This document shows positions 21,947-33,459 of a DNA stretch of 64,000 bases, in pieces; positions within the stretch are counted from its first letter, which is position 1, and every line of letters begins with the position of its first letter. Origin of the DNA: Gonatopus flavifemur (lineage: Eukaryota > Arthropoda > Insecta > Hymenoptera > Dryinidae); the NCBI GenBank assembly GCA_018340375.1, contig JAFFJZ010000011.1, forward strand, positions 434,001-498,000. The letters are read 5' to 3'. Below the pieces are notes generated by a model. That model saw only the letters and a program-made list of their open reading frames with translations. It was not told the DNA's origin and searched no databases. Both the position numbers and the translations under genes were made by a program.

Positions 21947-23319
21947 GGATTACATGCAATAGCTCCACAAGCGCTCGAACACGTTCCAGATCTGATCCGG
22001 GAGATCAGCAGAACGAGAAAAAAATTTGTCAAAATGCAAAACAGAATATATAGCATGTGAGTATTCATTAAAACCACACTTCTTACATGAAAAAATTGTT
22101 CTCTACCATCAATAGTTTGTGAGATGAGAATTGAAAAGTGAAAATCTCAATTTCCTCAGAATCAATACAATGCAATTACATGTTGCGGTTACTCAACGAG
22201 AAGTCATTGAAATAACTTGAAATTTGGTATACAACTCCAGTAGTAATCCTAGAGGACAACTAGTGAGTTCAATTTGTGAAAAGATTTCATCATCCAATGG
22301 ATATTCAATAATAAGCACACGCTGTTAAGAACACGTGCTTGCAAGTTTCCACGGAAACAAGTGTCGAGAGAATTTTCGATTTGGAAAGACACAAGGCGAC
22401 AAAGTTGTTCGTCAATATTCGAAGAAGTTTTTCTGAAATTTTCCGATCAATCGAGTGAAAAATAAAGAAGATATTGAACATGGTTTACTATGGTGTGTCT
22501 CGCTTACCGTCACGGCCACTCTACTGAACTATGACACACAACGCTATATGCTCGACGGTTCATAAGCGAGTGAATATAATATTTGTGTATTATTCCACAG
22601 TGAACGCTTCAGTTGACGCGGAAGGGAAGAAAAAACTCGAATCAGGAAGTTTTTACTCGACTGAATTTATTCATTTGAATGGTTTTCACATGAATTATTA
22701 TTCACATGAATGCATTCGAAAATTTTTCAAGAAAATTCAAGCAACTGATATAATTATGCACATGTTATCATCCCTGGACTGTATCAATATTCAAGTTAGA
22801 AAAAGTTTCTGAAGTTGAATCATTATACCTTGACAATTCAATTCTTCAGGAATGCCATCGGCTTGATTCCCGTCTCTCGAACAATTGATATATCCAGACT
22901 CGAATAAATTGAGAACTAATGTGATCTTCCGTATACTCACTGAATACAGTAAGGCCTCTCCATAGTGCCAGCAAGACTTGTTTCCCGTTCGAATTTCTTC
23001 CTTTGGAAGACAACAATTGGCACTATCCCATACATCATTGGAATGTTTTGTGAACATTGACAAAACGTATTTCGTTAGAAACGAAATATTTCAGAAATGT
23101 TTTGTGAGATTTTGAAAAGGTCGTATATATGTTTTTAAATCATGAAAATGTCCGGGTTTGTTCTATTTACATTTTTAATAAACATCATTAGCACATGTTG
23201 AATCAGTGTTTATAAATCATCAAATTAATTACATTCCTGCAGAATTTTCATTTGGAACAAATCCTGAATCAAATATAATGAAGTAAAACAATTTTGAGTT
23301 TAATAAATTACATTTTTAA
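21947..23319. other. Mostly unassigned, possibly single-copy
   Basis: No repeat termini found. It contains one open minus-strand fragment at 22829-23063, listed separately. Otherwise AT-rich and featureless. Confidence 0.4.
22829..23063 (-). CDS. Possible coding fragment, cysteine-containing
   Basis: A minus-strand frame of about 78 codons reads VWDSANCCLPKEEIRT, then KSCWHYGEALLYS and ending EELNCQG. It is richer in GC and less repetitive than its surroundings. It ends at a good donor-like signal (CAAG/GTATAA). A second donor-like site (TTCA/GTGAGT) lies inside, and its short downstream spacing (about 42 nt to TTATTCGAG) is too small for a typical intron. I recognise no family. The five cysteines suggest an extracellular segment, but that is only inference. 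It could be chance. Confidence 0.25.
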
Positions 23320-23580
23320 CCCACATAACAATTTTTGAACATTCTGAAAGATATCTTGAAGAATTCGAAAAGATGTCTCATGAAACACCAAAAGATATCT
23401 TTAGGTAGTCTTCATGTGAGATTTCTTGAAGTTTTCTGAAGGTATCTTTTAGAATTCTTAAAGATATCTTCCGTAGGCATCTTTGAGATGTCTTTAGGTG
23501 TTTCATAAGACATCTTTTAAAATTCTTTAAGATATCTTTTAGAATGTTCCGGAAGAAATTCCTCAAAATTGTGATCTGGG
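23320..23580. mobile_element. CCCACATAACA MITE with AAGATATCTT words
   Basis: CCCACATAACAATTTTTGA to TCAAAATTGTGATCTGGG, 261 bp, AA on both sides. At least ten variants of AAGATATCTTTTAGAATTC fill the interior. The first 30 bases resemble the left end of the 9927 element (TTTTGAACATTCTG). Confidence 0.8.
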
Positions 23581-25456
23581 AAGTTTACGAAGTGCTAGTT
23601 TTACGTATTCGAGAAATCTGACATTGTTTCCACATTCAAGACACAAAATCGACTTCGAATCACTTCCTAGATCTTGGGCCCTGGAGGAAAAAATGTTTTT
23701 TGTGGTCCTGTGTTATCAACGTTGCAGCGGTCATGAAATCAAATTGGTAACAACTCCACTTGAATATCTCACTCTTTCCGTTCTCTGATTATCGGAAAAA
23801 TATATTAAATCGATTGGTGTTATTATTGTTATTAGCATGTTACGCAATCCATTTGGTACGGAGTTTGTCAATGGATTCTTGAAGAATTTTTTAAGAAATG
23901 TAGAATTCAAATCAAGTTATTAGATGATCATTCACGAGCACTGTACTACTCGGGAAACTACGCTTAAATGTCTGAATCATGAGGATTACATTATTCTGAA
24001 TCACGAATCATTCAATTTCTCATACATTGACAATACTACAGGATTATCGTGAAATCAAGTGAAAAAAATCAACCATCAAACAATTTAATGTATTTCTGAG
24101 ATATTAACACGCATCACTATGTAACCACAAACCTTTACATCCGGTTCTTAGGAGAACACATTTGTTTTCGAAATGGTAACATAGCCCCCTGAGCAATCAT
24201 GTCACAAACTAATCATGATTGTTGTGAGAATCACATTATTTTCGTATTATTAATCAAACCATTCTTCATGTTCATCGAAATTGTATCAATTCAATTGATT
24301 ATTCAGCACGCCCTTCTGCTTAGATAATGTAAGATTCACAGCAGCATCGATGAAAAGAGTGGCAATAGACTTTTCAATTGTCATATACTACATAGCAACC
24401 ACTTTACTGAAAAACATTGCTCAACTTGAATAAAAAATTTCATAGGACTCATTCTATACGAACCTTTTTATTCAACTTTTTCTATTATCCATTTCTATTC
24501 TCAATTCCATCGTATCTGCTTTTTCTTTTCCTACCCGGTGAATATTTCTACGTTTCTACAATCTCCTTTTCTTCTCCTTCCGCCCTTTACAAGTTTTCAT
24601 CCCGAATCATCTCTTAAATTGCTCTCCGCTTCAACCGAGCTTCCTTGGAGTTTCCATTTTCAGCATTTCATTCTAATGAGACGTCGCCATCGGAATATAG
24701 ACGTATACATACACTTCGCTTATATTTCTACACGTACGAGTTTCACACTGGAGCAGCAAAGGAATAAATGCGCATGTATAGGGAATAGCGGAGGACGCCC
24801 AAACGTTCATGACGCTACTTTATTTGTGCGCGTGCGCGTCTTTATATGGGAATGCAATAATTTTCCTTCAACGGCTACACAGAAGTTTCTTTGGAAATTT
24901 ACTGAAAACATTTCCGGATGATATCCTTACTTCATTTGTTGAATACTTGTTCTTACGTACCCAATTCTTATTTCAACAATCGTAATATATTTTTAACCTT
25001 CCTGCTTTTGACTCGAGCCAAATGAAATTTTCACAAGTGAAGAAATTCATGGATTCTCAGGAAAATTTTTCATCCGGTGAATATTATACTGGGCATCATT
25101 AAAAATTACAATACATATAATTCGTTCGCTTCATACGATGAATTCGAATGATACAATGGTAATAAAATATTTTCATCGATCGATCAAAACTACCGATGCG
25201 TGTGTGTCAGATACCGGATAATTATCTGATTATATTATTTTTTAGTATTCCTTACGATATACCGAAGAGAGTTCTATATCGTACTATTCATGGCATTTAT
25301 ACACATTAAGCTAATTTTTCACTTGTGAAGTAAACACTACGTAATTATCAGTCTCATACGAAATAATAGTTATCTATCGATCGGAATTAAGTGCTAATTC
25401 GCCATTGATTCATGCCCATATAATGTGATTATTACTGTTTCAATTTCGAAGTCGTT
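23581..25456. other. Unassigned AT-rich DNA
   Basis: No recognisable termini. The stretch 24680-24860 has a few CpG-rich runs (GTGCGCGTGCGCGTC) and pyrimidine tracts. Two overlapping frames (24417-24617, 24538-24921) have no domain. Confidence 0.35.
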
Positions 25457-26111
25457 GTGAAACGTAGAATGACAAATCAATTAAAAAAATCACTATGCTA
25501 CCTCTTTGCGAGGGAGCAACATATCACGTATCCGAAAGAGCAAGGAGCAGACAAATGCGAGAACTACAAAACGATTAGTTTAATTTCACATGCCTCAAAA
25601 ATACTGACCAAAATTATATACAGGAGGATAGAAAATGGAATACAGAGTAGATTAACAGAAAATCACTTCGGTTTTGGGAAAAATACACTGTAAAAAAAAT
25701 TTCGCTAAATTTACCGAAAATATTCGGGAAGCAATTAACCCGAACTTTCGGTAAAATTGCAAATTGGTATCGGGAATAATTTTAAATGTATTCCATAATT
25801 TTACCGATTACATTCGGGAATGATATAAACTCGAGTAACTTGAAATTACAGAAATAGGATGGTAATTTTACCGGTTATCCTCGGGAAAAATATGGAATCG
25901 AATGGCTCAAAATTGCCGAAATAGTATGGTGAAATTACCGAAATTCGTGAATTTTCTGCAGTTTTGTATCACAATTTACATGTACTGGAAAATTATTGCT
26001 CAAAATATTCATAAAAATTGAAAAAAAATTTTATTACGCGAACTGATTTCGCATATTCCTTGTGTTTCAAGATCACTGAGGAACTTAATCACTCATCTAG
26101 ATGAAGAGCAA

Positions 26112-26215
26112 ATTATACCTACCTAGCTAGCGGGGTTCGAACCTACATTCCTACCTGCCTACCGACTGAAACCGAAGACCTATAACTGCTGAGCTATGAC
26201 ACGACATGCTGGATA
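26112..26215 (-). repeat. tRNA-like segment, possible SINE head
   Basis: On the minus strand, TAGCTCAGCAGTTATAGG resembles a pol III A box and, about 50 bases on, GGTTCGAACCCC a B box. The acceptor stem does not pair and the anticodon arm is irregular, so this is not a functional tRNA. A tRNA-derived SINE fragment is the likeliest reading. Confidence 0.4.
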
Positions 26216-26339
26216 GTCACCTTGGAAGTTCACATATATTTCATATTTAGAATACACAAAAAGATGGACGAGGTGTGAATTTCCAGTTACATTTGGTAAA
26301 TTTTCAGGACCGTGCTAACAAAATTGTCCCTGCCAGTAC

Positions 26340-26745
26340 GTTTTTTTTCAAAACTCGAAATTTTTTCCAAGTCCATGGAAATCTCATGGATTACAAAAAC
26401 TTTTCCCACACACTTCGGTAAATTTACCGAAGTTATTTGGAGAAAATCCACCTGGAAATTTTTTCCAAGTCCCGATCCGAAATAAAGGGAGAAGTGAAAA
26501 AAAAATTGTTTTTCTCATATGGACCATTCGATTCCAAATCTGTTGAATCGGATAAGAAACTTGTTTCTGCGAGTACGTTTTTTTTTTCAAAACTCGGAAT
26601 TTCTCCTAAGTCCTCTCATGGATTACAAAAACTTTTCCCACAAACTTCGGTGAATTTACCGAAGTTGTTCGAAGAAAATCCACCTGGAAATTTTTTCCAA
26701 GTCCTGATTCGAAATAAAGGAAGAAGTGAAAAAAAAATTGTTTTT
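26340..26745. repeat. About 240 bp tandem duplication
   Basis: The unit beginning TTTTTTTTCAAAACTCG is repeated at about 26340 and 26578. Both units share GGATTACAAAAACTTTTCCC, CCACCTGGAAATTTTTTCC and GAAGTGAAAAAAAAATTG. Further partial units appear at about 27190 and 27315. The 182-codon frame here follows the repeat and is not credible as a gene. Confidence 0.7.
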
Positions 26746-26824
26746 CCTACACCTGCACGGAAAGTTAACGTTTTCCGACCTATTTTCAGAGGGGAAAGTG
26801 CTAAATTCCAAACAAATATGTTAC

Positions 26825-26961
26825 AGCGGGAGGGAGATATTGTCCGCCCACTGGCAACGGGAGGAAAGCACTTTTTGCCCGCTCGCAGCGGGAGGGAAGT
26901 ACTTTCTGCTTGTTTGCAGCGGGAAGAAAATACTTTTTGCCTGCTCACAGCGGAAGGAAAA
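26825..26961. repeat. 31 bp minisatellite
   Basis: About four and a half units of CAGCGGGAGGGAAGTACTTT followed by CTGCTTGTTTG-like sequence. More GC-rich than the neighbourhood. Confidence 0.7.
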
Positions 26962-28025
26962 TATCAACTATATTTTCTTTCTTAAATATGCATATGCATA
27001 TTTTATATGTAGTTGAACAGATAATTCGCACTTTCCTTGCAGTTGTGGGAAAAAATAGTATGTTTACCTCGGGAAGAAGTGGGAAATTTCCACTCGTGTG
27101 ATTGTCTCCCTTGCCTTCGGCTCGGGGAGACAAACTTCACACTCGCCAGAAATTTTCCACTTTCCTCCCTTGATGAACAATATACTATTTTCCCATATGG
27201 ACCATTCGATTCCAAATCTGTTGAACCGGATAAGAAACTTGTTTCTGCCAGTACGTGTTTTTTTTCAAAACTCGGAATTTTTTCTATAAGTCCTGGTTTA
27301 AGATAGAGCGAAACATGAAAAAAAAATGTTTTCCTCGTATGATCCATTTGATTCCAAATCTTCTGAAATGATTGAAAAACCTGTCATCACGAGTAGTTTT
27401 TTTTCACCTCGAAATTTTTTCTAATTCCACATATCATGGACAAAAATTTTCCCGAACAACATCGGTAAAATCATGGTACATGAGTTTTACCGAACTATCT
27501 TCGGTAAGACTCTTTACCGAACCAGTTTTGGACGATTCCCGAAGGAAAGTTCGGTAAATTTACCGATTTTTTTACGGTGTACGGAAACGAAAGAAGCAAT
27601 TTTAGCCCTTAAAACTGTAATAGAGAAAAGATTAGACTTTAAAAAGTCTGTGTATATAGGTTTTGTAAATATACAAAAAGCATGCGATAATGTTGATTGG
27701 GAGAAAATGTTGGTGATTTTGAAAAAGTAGAAATTAATTTTAAGAATGAGAGGATAATATATGAATTATATAAGAATCAAACCGCAATACTAGAAATAGA
27801 AGGTCAAGAAAGAGAAGCACAAATTAAAAGAGGGGCGAGACAAGGATGCTCACTATCACCATTGATTTTCAATTTATATATAGAAGAAGCGATGAACGAA
27901 GTGAAGGAGCAAGTGCAATTGAAATTACAGGTTCAGGGAGAAAATGTTAGCATGTTGAGATTTACGGATGACATAACTATATTAGCTACGAGTGCTGCTG
28001 AGTTAGAAAATATTCTCAACAGTAT

Positions 28026-28571
28026 TTGATTTGATTTGATTTATTTTACGGGCTAAGACGCCCTTTAGGTACAAAAGTATGTAAACAATATCATGGCGGT
28101 TAACAAAAGAAAATTTTCAAATAAAGTACTAAAAAGTAAATTACAATAAGACACGGTGTAAATTATCACGAACCTTAAAGTATAGATGTGGAATAATACA
28201 TAAATTATAATCTCACACTCTTCTTAGAGAAAGCCTTCTGGGCCGATTTTTTAAAGATTGATACTGACCCCGAAAAGAAATCAAGATCATCTTTATATGA
28301 GTTTGCCAAGCAACAGATGCGGTTGACTGGATCAGAATAAAAATAATGTGAAGTGAACATCGGAATATTGAAAAGCGAAGGCTTTCGTAGAGTTCTAGAT
28401 GGTACATTGAAGTTTGAAAGAGAGAGTAGTTCAGGACAGCTGATTTGACCATTAATGATTTTGAAAATGAAAACGAGATCGTCAACCAACCTACGAGCTT
28501 CAAGCGTGGTCATGTCAAACGATCTCATTAACGGTCCATAATCATGACAGGACACGGCGATGGGATAGGAT
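28026..28571 (-). pseudogene. 5'-truncated Jockey/CR1-like LINE insertion
   Basis: CAGTAT is duplicated at 28020-28025 and 28572-28577. On the minus strand, the 116-codon frame contains TTLEARRLVDDLVFIFKIIN and FNVPSRTLRKPSLFNIPMF, typical of the C-terminus of Jockey/CR1-type reverse transcriptases. The 3' end carries three ATCAA-type pentamers (AAATCAAATCAAATCAA) in place of poly(A). Only about 0.5 kb of the element is present, as expected for aborted target-primed reverse transcription. It sits inside the RTE-like LINE. Confidence 0.85.
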
Positions 28572-29300
28572 CAGTATGAAAACAATATTATTAGAAAACT
28601 ATTGTATGAATATAAATGAGAACAAAACAAAATTTATGATTTGCGCAACAGCGAAAACATCAAGGAGAAGGAAAATCAAAGCAAATGCCGAGACATTTCA
28701 GCAAGTGAAAGAATTTAAATATCTCGGAAGCATAATTACAGAAAACGGTAAAAGCGAAAGAGAGATAAAAGCAAGATTATCAAAAGGAAAGCAGGCTTTT
28801 CATCAAAAGAAATAGTTATTATGCTCAAAGAATATTAGCTTAGCAGTAAGGAAGAAATTCTTGAAGAGTTACGTTTGAAGCAGAGCATCATATGGTTGCG
28901 AAACTTGGACAATCAGAAAAACTGACCAACGAAGACTCAAAGCCTTTGAAACGTGGTGTTATAGAAGGATGTTCAGAATAAAATGGATAGAAGAAGTACT
29001 TGAGAAGGTAAATGAAAAAAGAAAAATCTTTTGAACCATATCGTTAAAAGAAGAAGTAATCTGATAGGACACACATTAAGGCGTGATAGTTTATTAAAAA
29101 CAGAATTAGAAGGAAAAATGAATGGTAAAACTCGTGAAGGTGGACCTAGATTAAGTTATGAAAAGCAAATTATACAAGATAAGGGCTGCTGTAGATATGC
29201 AGAAATTGAACGTTTAGTGGATGATAGACAGGGTTGGAAGATTTCATGAAACCAGTCATAAGGCTGATTACTCCATGATGATGATGATGATGATGACGAC

Positions 29301-29907
29301 ACATGTCTGTTATAATATGCATGTATTGAAAAAAAATGAGTAATATTCCATAAAAATCGAGAAGCAATGCTTTCAATTGTCCCATGGAATAATTATGATC
29401 AAACAGTGAAAAATTTTGTGTATGTTTGACGTACGTGTATGTGCCAGGAGGTCCGCTCGCAATTCGAGTTACATATGAACATAAAAAATTTATCACATCA
29501 TCACAGGAATGTTAATAATACATTGAAAATTTGTTGAGTTGAGAATTTTATATTATGAAACGCGGTGTCGTCTCGACGCCAAGTATAAAAGAAAACACCG
29601 TAAAAAAATTAAGAAAATGAATAAGCAGAAGTTGTGCGATACCGTGTATCTATATACACATAAACCGAGATTTGATATAGTTGAAATATCTTCAACTCAC
29701 AATAACTCGTCTCACACATTGAATCACGAAAAAATAATTAAACTCCTGTTATATAATTCAGATAGGCACTTTCGTTTGAGCACAGTACAAACTTGATCAG
29801 TTCATGCGATACAGAAATGAAAACGTTTTAAATTTTCACGCGATCAAAACATCAGAATTTTGCTGCATCATTGACATCAATGAATCCACGACATTGACAT
29901 GAATGAT
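29301..29907. other. Nothing recognised
   Basis: AT-rich DNA following the (ATG)n tail. No repeat termini or coding signals. Confidence 0.35.
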
Positions 29908-30225
29908 CTCAAGGAGCAACAGGATTTCAAAGTATATACGAAATAGAAACGTTCGTAGAATGTATGAATGAGATACAAAGAACATATAATGAATGTTTAT
30001 GGAATGTTCGAATGGGACTGTTTCAAATATACTTAGAACGTACATAGTACATTCAAAATGTACGATATTCATTCAATCGACGTCCAATTAACGTATCGTC
30101 GTATATTCGGTTACATACGTCCGATGAATATGCATAGCACCTATGAAACGGTCTCATTCGAATGTGCATAGAACATATTTCCAATATTCGAAGAACGTTC
30201 ATAGTATATTCTGGTGCCGCTTGGG
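29908..30225 (-). mobile_element. CCCAAG-family MITE, copy 7
   Basis: 318 bp from CTCAAGGAGCAACAGG to GGTGCCGCTTGGG, AT on both sides. The left terminus has decayed from CCCAAG to CTCAAG. Confidence 0.85.
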
Positions 30226-30748
30226 ATCATTGACATTCCAGATTCCTTCTCATCACGAAGTTTTTCTTCATGCTGTTTGAGGTGGGTTTCCAACGGTAGA
30301 GATATGTTCTGTCTCTCTCTTTATTGGCCCATCCGCTGTTCTGTCCTTTTCTTTTTCTCAATATCCAATAGCATTCATTTCATTATAATGTACATAATGT
30401 ATCATATAGTCATTGATATTAGTATGGATCCCGATCTGTCAACAATGTGTTGACAGGTTGTATAATAAATCATACAATAAACGATGCAAGTTGAATTTCA
30501 TTAAACTCTCCGCTGATTCTTATAGGATGAAACATGCACAAATGATCTTGATCTACAGGTAAATTATCCCTTATGTGTAACGTATTCACATATAATTTTG
30601 TTTGTGTTTTATATATCACACAGAAAAATGAATGAATGAAGAGGTTATCTATAAAAAAAAAAAAAAAAAAAGTTTGAGAAAGGTATAAATCAGTTTGCTA
30701 AATTTGGAAAATTGAGAGATATGAACAGGTAAGCTGTGTATGATGTAT
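30226..30748. other. AT-rich DNA with poly(A) run
   Basis: A run of about 20 A at 30652-30671 is the only notable feature. It might mark an old retroposed 3' end, but no upstream element is recognised. Confidence 0.35.
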
Positions 30749-31149
30749 CCCGAGCAGCAACAGAATTTCAAAGTATACCCATGTGGAAATTGCCGGAGTT
30801 GACAAATCGCCCAGTACTAGAAAGGTTGTATTTGCCAGACTTCGGCAAAAACAACTGTTCTTGTTCAGGCCCATTACTATTTTTCAACTGGCTGTACATG
30901 TTCGACGGAGTTGAGACGGTATTGATTGGGGTGGACAGACAGTGTTGGGCCAGTAATGAATCAATACTGGCCGGAAAATACACGGATCGTAGTGTAACGG
31001 AGCCGTGCCAATACTGTGCCTGAGTTGGGATGATCATTCAATATATCCAATCGACAATGAAGGGCCAGGATCGGTAGGGCAATGGCTAACTACAAAATCG
31101 GTAGCCGAGCTACGTTAAAATTATGTCCATGGAAATCTGGCTATTATGG

Positions 31150-31860
31150 TAAACCAAAGCGGCGCCAGTACTGCCCCAGAGTTGGGATTACCATTTCATA
31201 GATTTGATAGCCGACTATATACCAGTATCAATATGGCACTGGCTGACTACGAAATCAATGTTGTATTGTAGTTAAAATCGTAGCCATGGGGATCAGGCTA
31301 TTAGGGTGAGCCGAAGTTTCACCAGTACTGAGCCAGAGTTGGCATGACCATTCAATATATCCAATAGGCGATCGAGTGCCAGGATCCGTAAGGCAATGGC
31401 TAACTCCAAAATCGGTAGTCGAACTACGTGAAAATTATGTCCATGGAAATCCGGCTGTTATGGTAAACCAGAGCGGCGCCAGTACTGAGCCAGAGTGCGG
31501 ATTACTATTTCATAGATTTGATCGCCGACTATATGCCAATATCAATATGGCACTGGCTGACTACGAAATCGATGTTGTATTGTAGTTAAAATCGTAGCCA
31601 TGGGGATCAGGCTATTAGGGTGAGCCGAAGCTTCACCAGTACTGAGCCAGAGTTGGGATAACCATTCAATACATCCAATAGGCGATCGAGTGCCAGGATC
31701 GGTGGGGCAATGGCTAACTCCAAAATCGGTAGTCGAACTACGTTAAAATTATGTCCATGGAAATCCGGCTATTATGGTAAACCAAAGCGGCGCCAGTACT
31801 GAGCCAGAGTGCGGATTACTATTCCATAGATTTGATAGCCGACTATAGTAGGGTCAGGTC
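31150..31860. repeat. 157/314 bp tandem repeat array
   Basis: The phrase CCAGTACTGAGCCAGAGT recurs at about 31322, 31479 and 31636, spaced 157 bp. Alternate units are more alike (CCGAAGTTTCACC at 31311 and CCGAAGCTTCACC at 31625), giving a 314 bp dimeric period. More diverged units continue on both sides. Confidence 0.85.
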
Positions 31861-32419
31861 TATATAGGACTATATTAGTATAGGGTCAGTATCGAATGAA
31901 TACTGTCTGGACAATACCCAGGATTTCGAGAAACGGTACCGCGCCAGTATTCAGCCAGAGTCGGTATTATCATTCCATGTGTATAACAGACGGCAATATG
32001 CCAGTAATGATATGACTTTGGCTGACTACAAAATCGATAGTCGATTGATGTTGCAATTATGATCTTGGCAACTCGGCTGTTGTGGTCAGCCGGAGTCGCA
32101 CCAGTATTGAGCCAGAGTTGGTATTATGATTCAATATGTTCGATATACGACATGGTACCAGTACTGTTGGGACTCTGGTTGACTACGGAATCGGTAGTCG
32201 ATTGACATTAAAATCACGATCTTGGCAACTTGATTTTTGTAGTGAGCCGGAGTCGCGCCAGTATCAAGACAGAGTTGGTATGATCATTCAATACGTTCGG
32301 TAGAGAACAATGCACCAGTATTGGTAGAATCTTGTTTCACTACGGAGTCTATGGTAAATTGCGTGACTTCAAGGGAACTGGTGCAATAAATGGGAATTTA
32401 AGTGGTCCGTTGTCAACTC

Positions 32420-32485
32420 GGAGATTAGCTGATGTGATAGAGACTCTGTTTCTCACTCGCAGGTCCCGGGTTCAATCCTTGCCCA
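32420..32485 (+). repeat. tRNA-like segment
   Basis: GATTAGCTGATGTGATAGAG resembles an A box, and CGGGTTCAATCCTTGCCC a T arm and B box, with TCTCACTCGCAGGTCC between. The acceptor stem is not convincing. It is probably a tRNA relic or SINE head captured by the element. Confidence 0.4.
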
Positions 32486-33247
32486 GTGAACTTTCATGAA
32501 ACCACTTCCAAAGCGTCTTTCTCAGATAACGGTGATGAGACAAATAGATTCACAAAGTTTTGAAAGTTCAAATTCAATGTATTTTTTTTTTCACTTGAAA
32601 TATAACTCCGGGGATCTCTAATTACCAGCACTATGCCAGTACTGAGTCGGGTCTGGATTCCTACATAAGATGTATTATTTTGACCCTCTACCACTTCTCA
32701 TCCAGGTGTGGTAGAACAATTGGTTCTGTTGCCATGCCAGAGTTCCACCATAGTAGGCACACACCAAATATCGCCACCGACGTGGTGGTAAATGTTTTAC
32801 TGGCCCTTATGTAAAATGATGTTATCATTCCGACTCCTTGCCAGTACCGTCCAAACCACTGGCCCCATAAGGGCAAGGTTGGATTTGCCAGTACTGGCAA
32901 CTCTGGCAACAGTACCGCGCCAGTAGCGGCCCGTGTGTACATTTCCACATGGGTATACGAAGTAGAAACGTTCGCAGAATGTACGGATGAGATACGAAAA
33001 GTATATAATGAACGTTCATAGAATATTCGAATGAGACTGTTTTAAATATACTTAAAACGTACATAGTATATCCGAAAAAGACCGTTTCATAGGTGCTATG
33101 CATATTCATCGAACGTATGTAATCGAATATACGACGGTACGTTCGAAGAATATGCATAGCACCTATAGAACGGTCTCATTCGAATGTGCATAGAATATAT
33201 CTCGAATATTCGAAGAAAGTTCACAGTATATTCTGGTGCTGCTTGGG

Positions 33248-33459
33248 ATTATTCATGAAATACAATATTCCTTTACAGACAACAGCAGAGCACATATACC
33301 GTAATCCCTTACGGACAGTCTGCTATTGTTGGTTCTTTCACTTAGGACCACAGGCTAATAAGGTTTAAACAAAGCATGCGAGGCCTAGTCGAGAAAAATG
33401 ATTCAAATTTATACATTACTTCTCAGTTGAAAGTAAATCGGATATAGGGTAAACTACCC
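33248..33459. other. Nothing recognised
   Basis: No feature identified between the CCCAAG copy and the LINE 3' end. Confidence 0.35.

Larger units (their letters stand above)
25686..27579. mobile_element. Large CACTG-type element inside the LINE
   Basis: CACTGTAAAAAAAATTTCGC to CCGATTTTTTTACGGTG, TA on both sides. Removing it joins AAAAATA to CGGAAAC and keeps the reverse transcriptase frame. The outer parts repeat CGGTAAATTTACCG and TTCGGGAA words. Inside are a tRNA-like segment, a duplicated 240 bp unit, an inner insertion at about 26747-27185 and a 31 bp minisatellite. Confidence 0.85.
25457..29300 (+). pseudogene. RTE-like LINE reverse transcriptase, broken by two insertions
   Basis: The pieces 25530-25685, 27580-28025 and 28578-29250 together give the middle and C-terminal part of a non-LTR reverse transcriptase. 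They show CENYKTISLISHASKIL, GFVNIQKACDNVDW (motif A), GCSLSPLIFNLYIEEAM, RFTDDITILA (motif C), YGCETW and RRSNLIGHTLRRDS. The motif A aspartate is Asn; motif C keeps both Asp. A frameshift near 27728, stops at 28813 and 28874, a small deletion near 28990 and a frameshift near 29031 disable it. The 3' end CTGATTACTCCATGATGATG fits RTE-type elements with trinucleotide tails. It resembles the copy at 33460-34560. Confidence 0.85.
30778..32953. mobile_element. 2.2 kb CCCATGTGG element
   Basis: CCCATGTGGAAATTGCCGG to ATTTCCACATGGG, TA on both sides, inside CCCAAG copy 8. The interior is an array of about 157 bp units with CCAGTACTGAGCCAGAGT and CCAGTATTG words. A tRNA-like segment lies at 32420-32485. 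No transposase frame is present; short frames through the array are by-products. Confidence 0.85.
30749..33247 (-). mobile_element. CCCAAG-family MITE, copy 8, split and rearranged
   Basis: Starts CCCGAGCAGCAACAG, ends GTGCTGCTTGGG, AT on both sides. After 29 bp it is interrupted by the 2.2 kb element. Removing that restores CAAAGTATATACGAAG. In the right part, 33083-33140 is in the opposite orientation to the rest, so an internal hairpin or inversion has formed. Confidence 0.8.

Noticed and set aside
26112..26215. Functional tRNA gene
   Set aside because: A- and B-box-like motifs are present, but the acceptor stem does not pair and the anticodon arm is malformed.
26437..26985. 182-codon plus-strand frame
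   Set aside because: It runs through a tandem duplication, a nested insertion and a 31 bp minisatellite inside a MITE, and the minus strand is also open. No domain.
30736..31037. Open frames of about 90 codons on both strands
   Set aside because: They cross the junction between a CCCAAG copy and the inserted CCCATGTGG element and enter the 157 bp array.
31150..31860. Possible CRISPR-like array
   Set aside because: The period is 157 bp with diverged full-length units and no short direct repeats with unique spacers. The DNA is eukaryotic.
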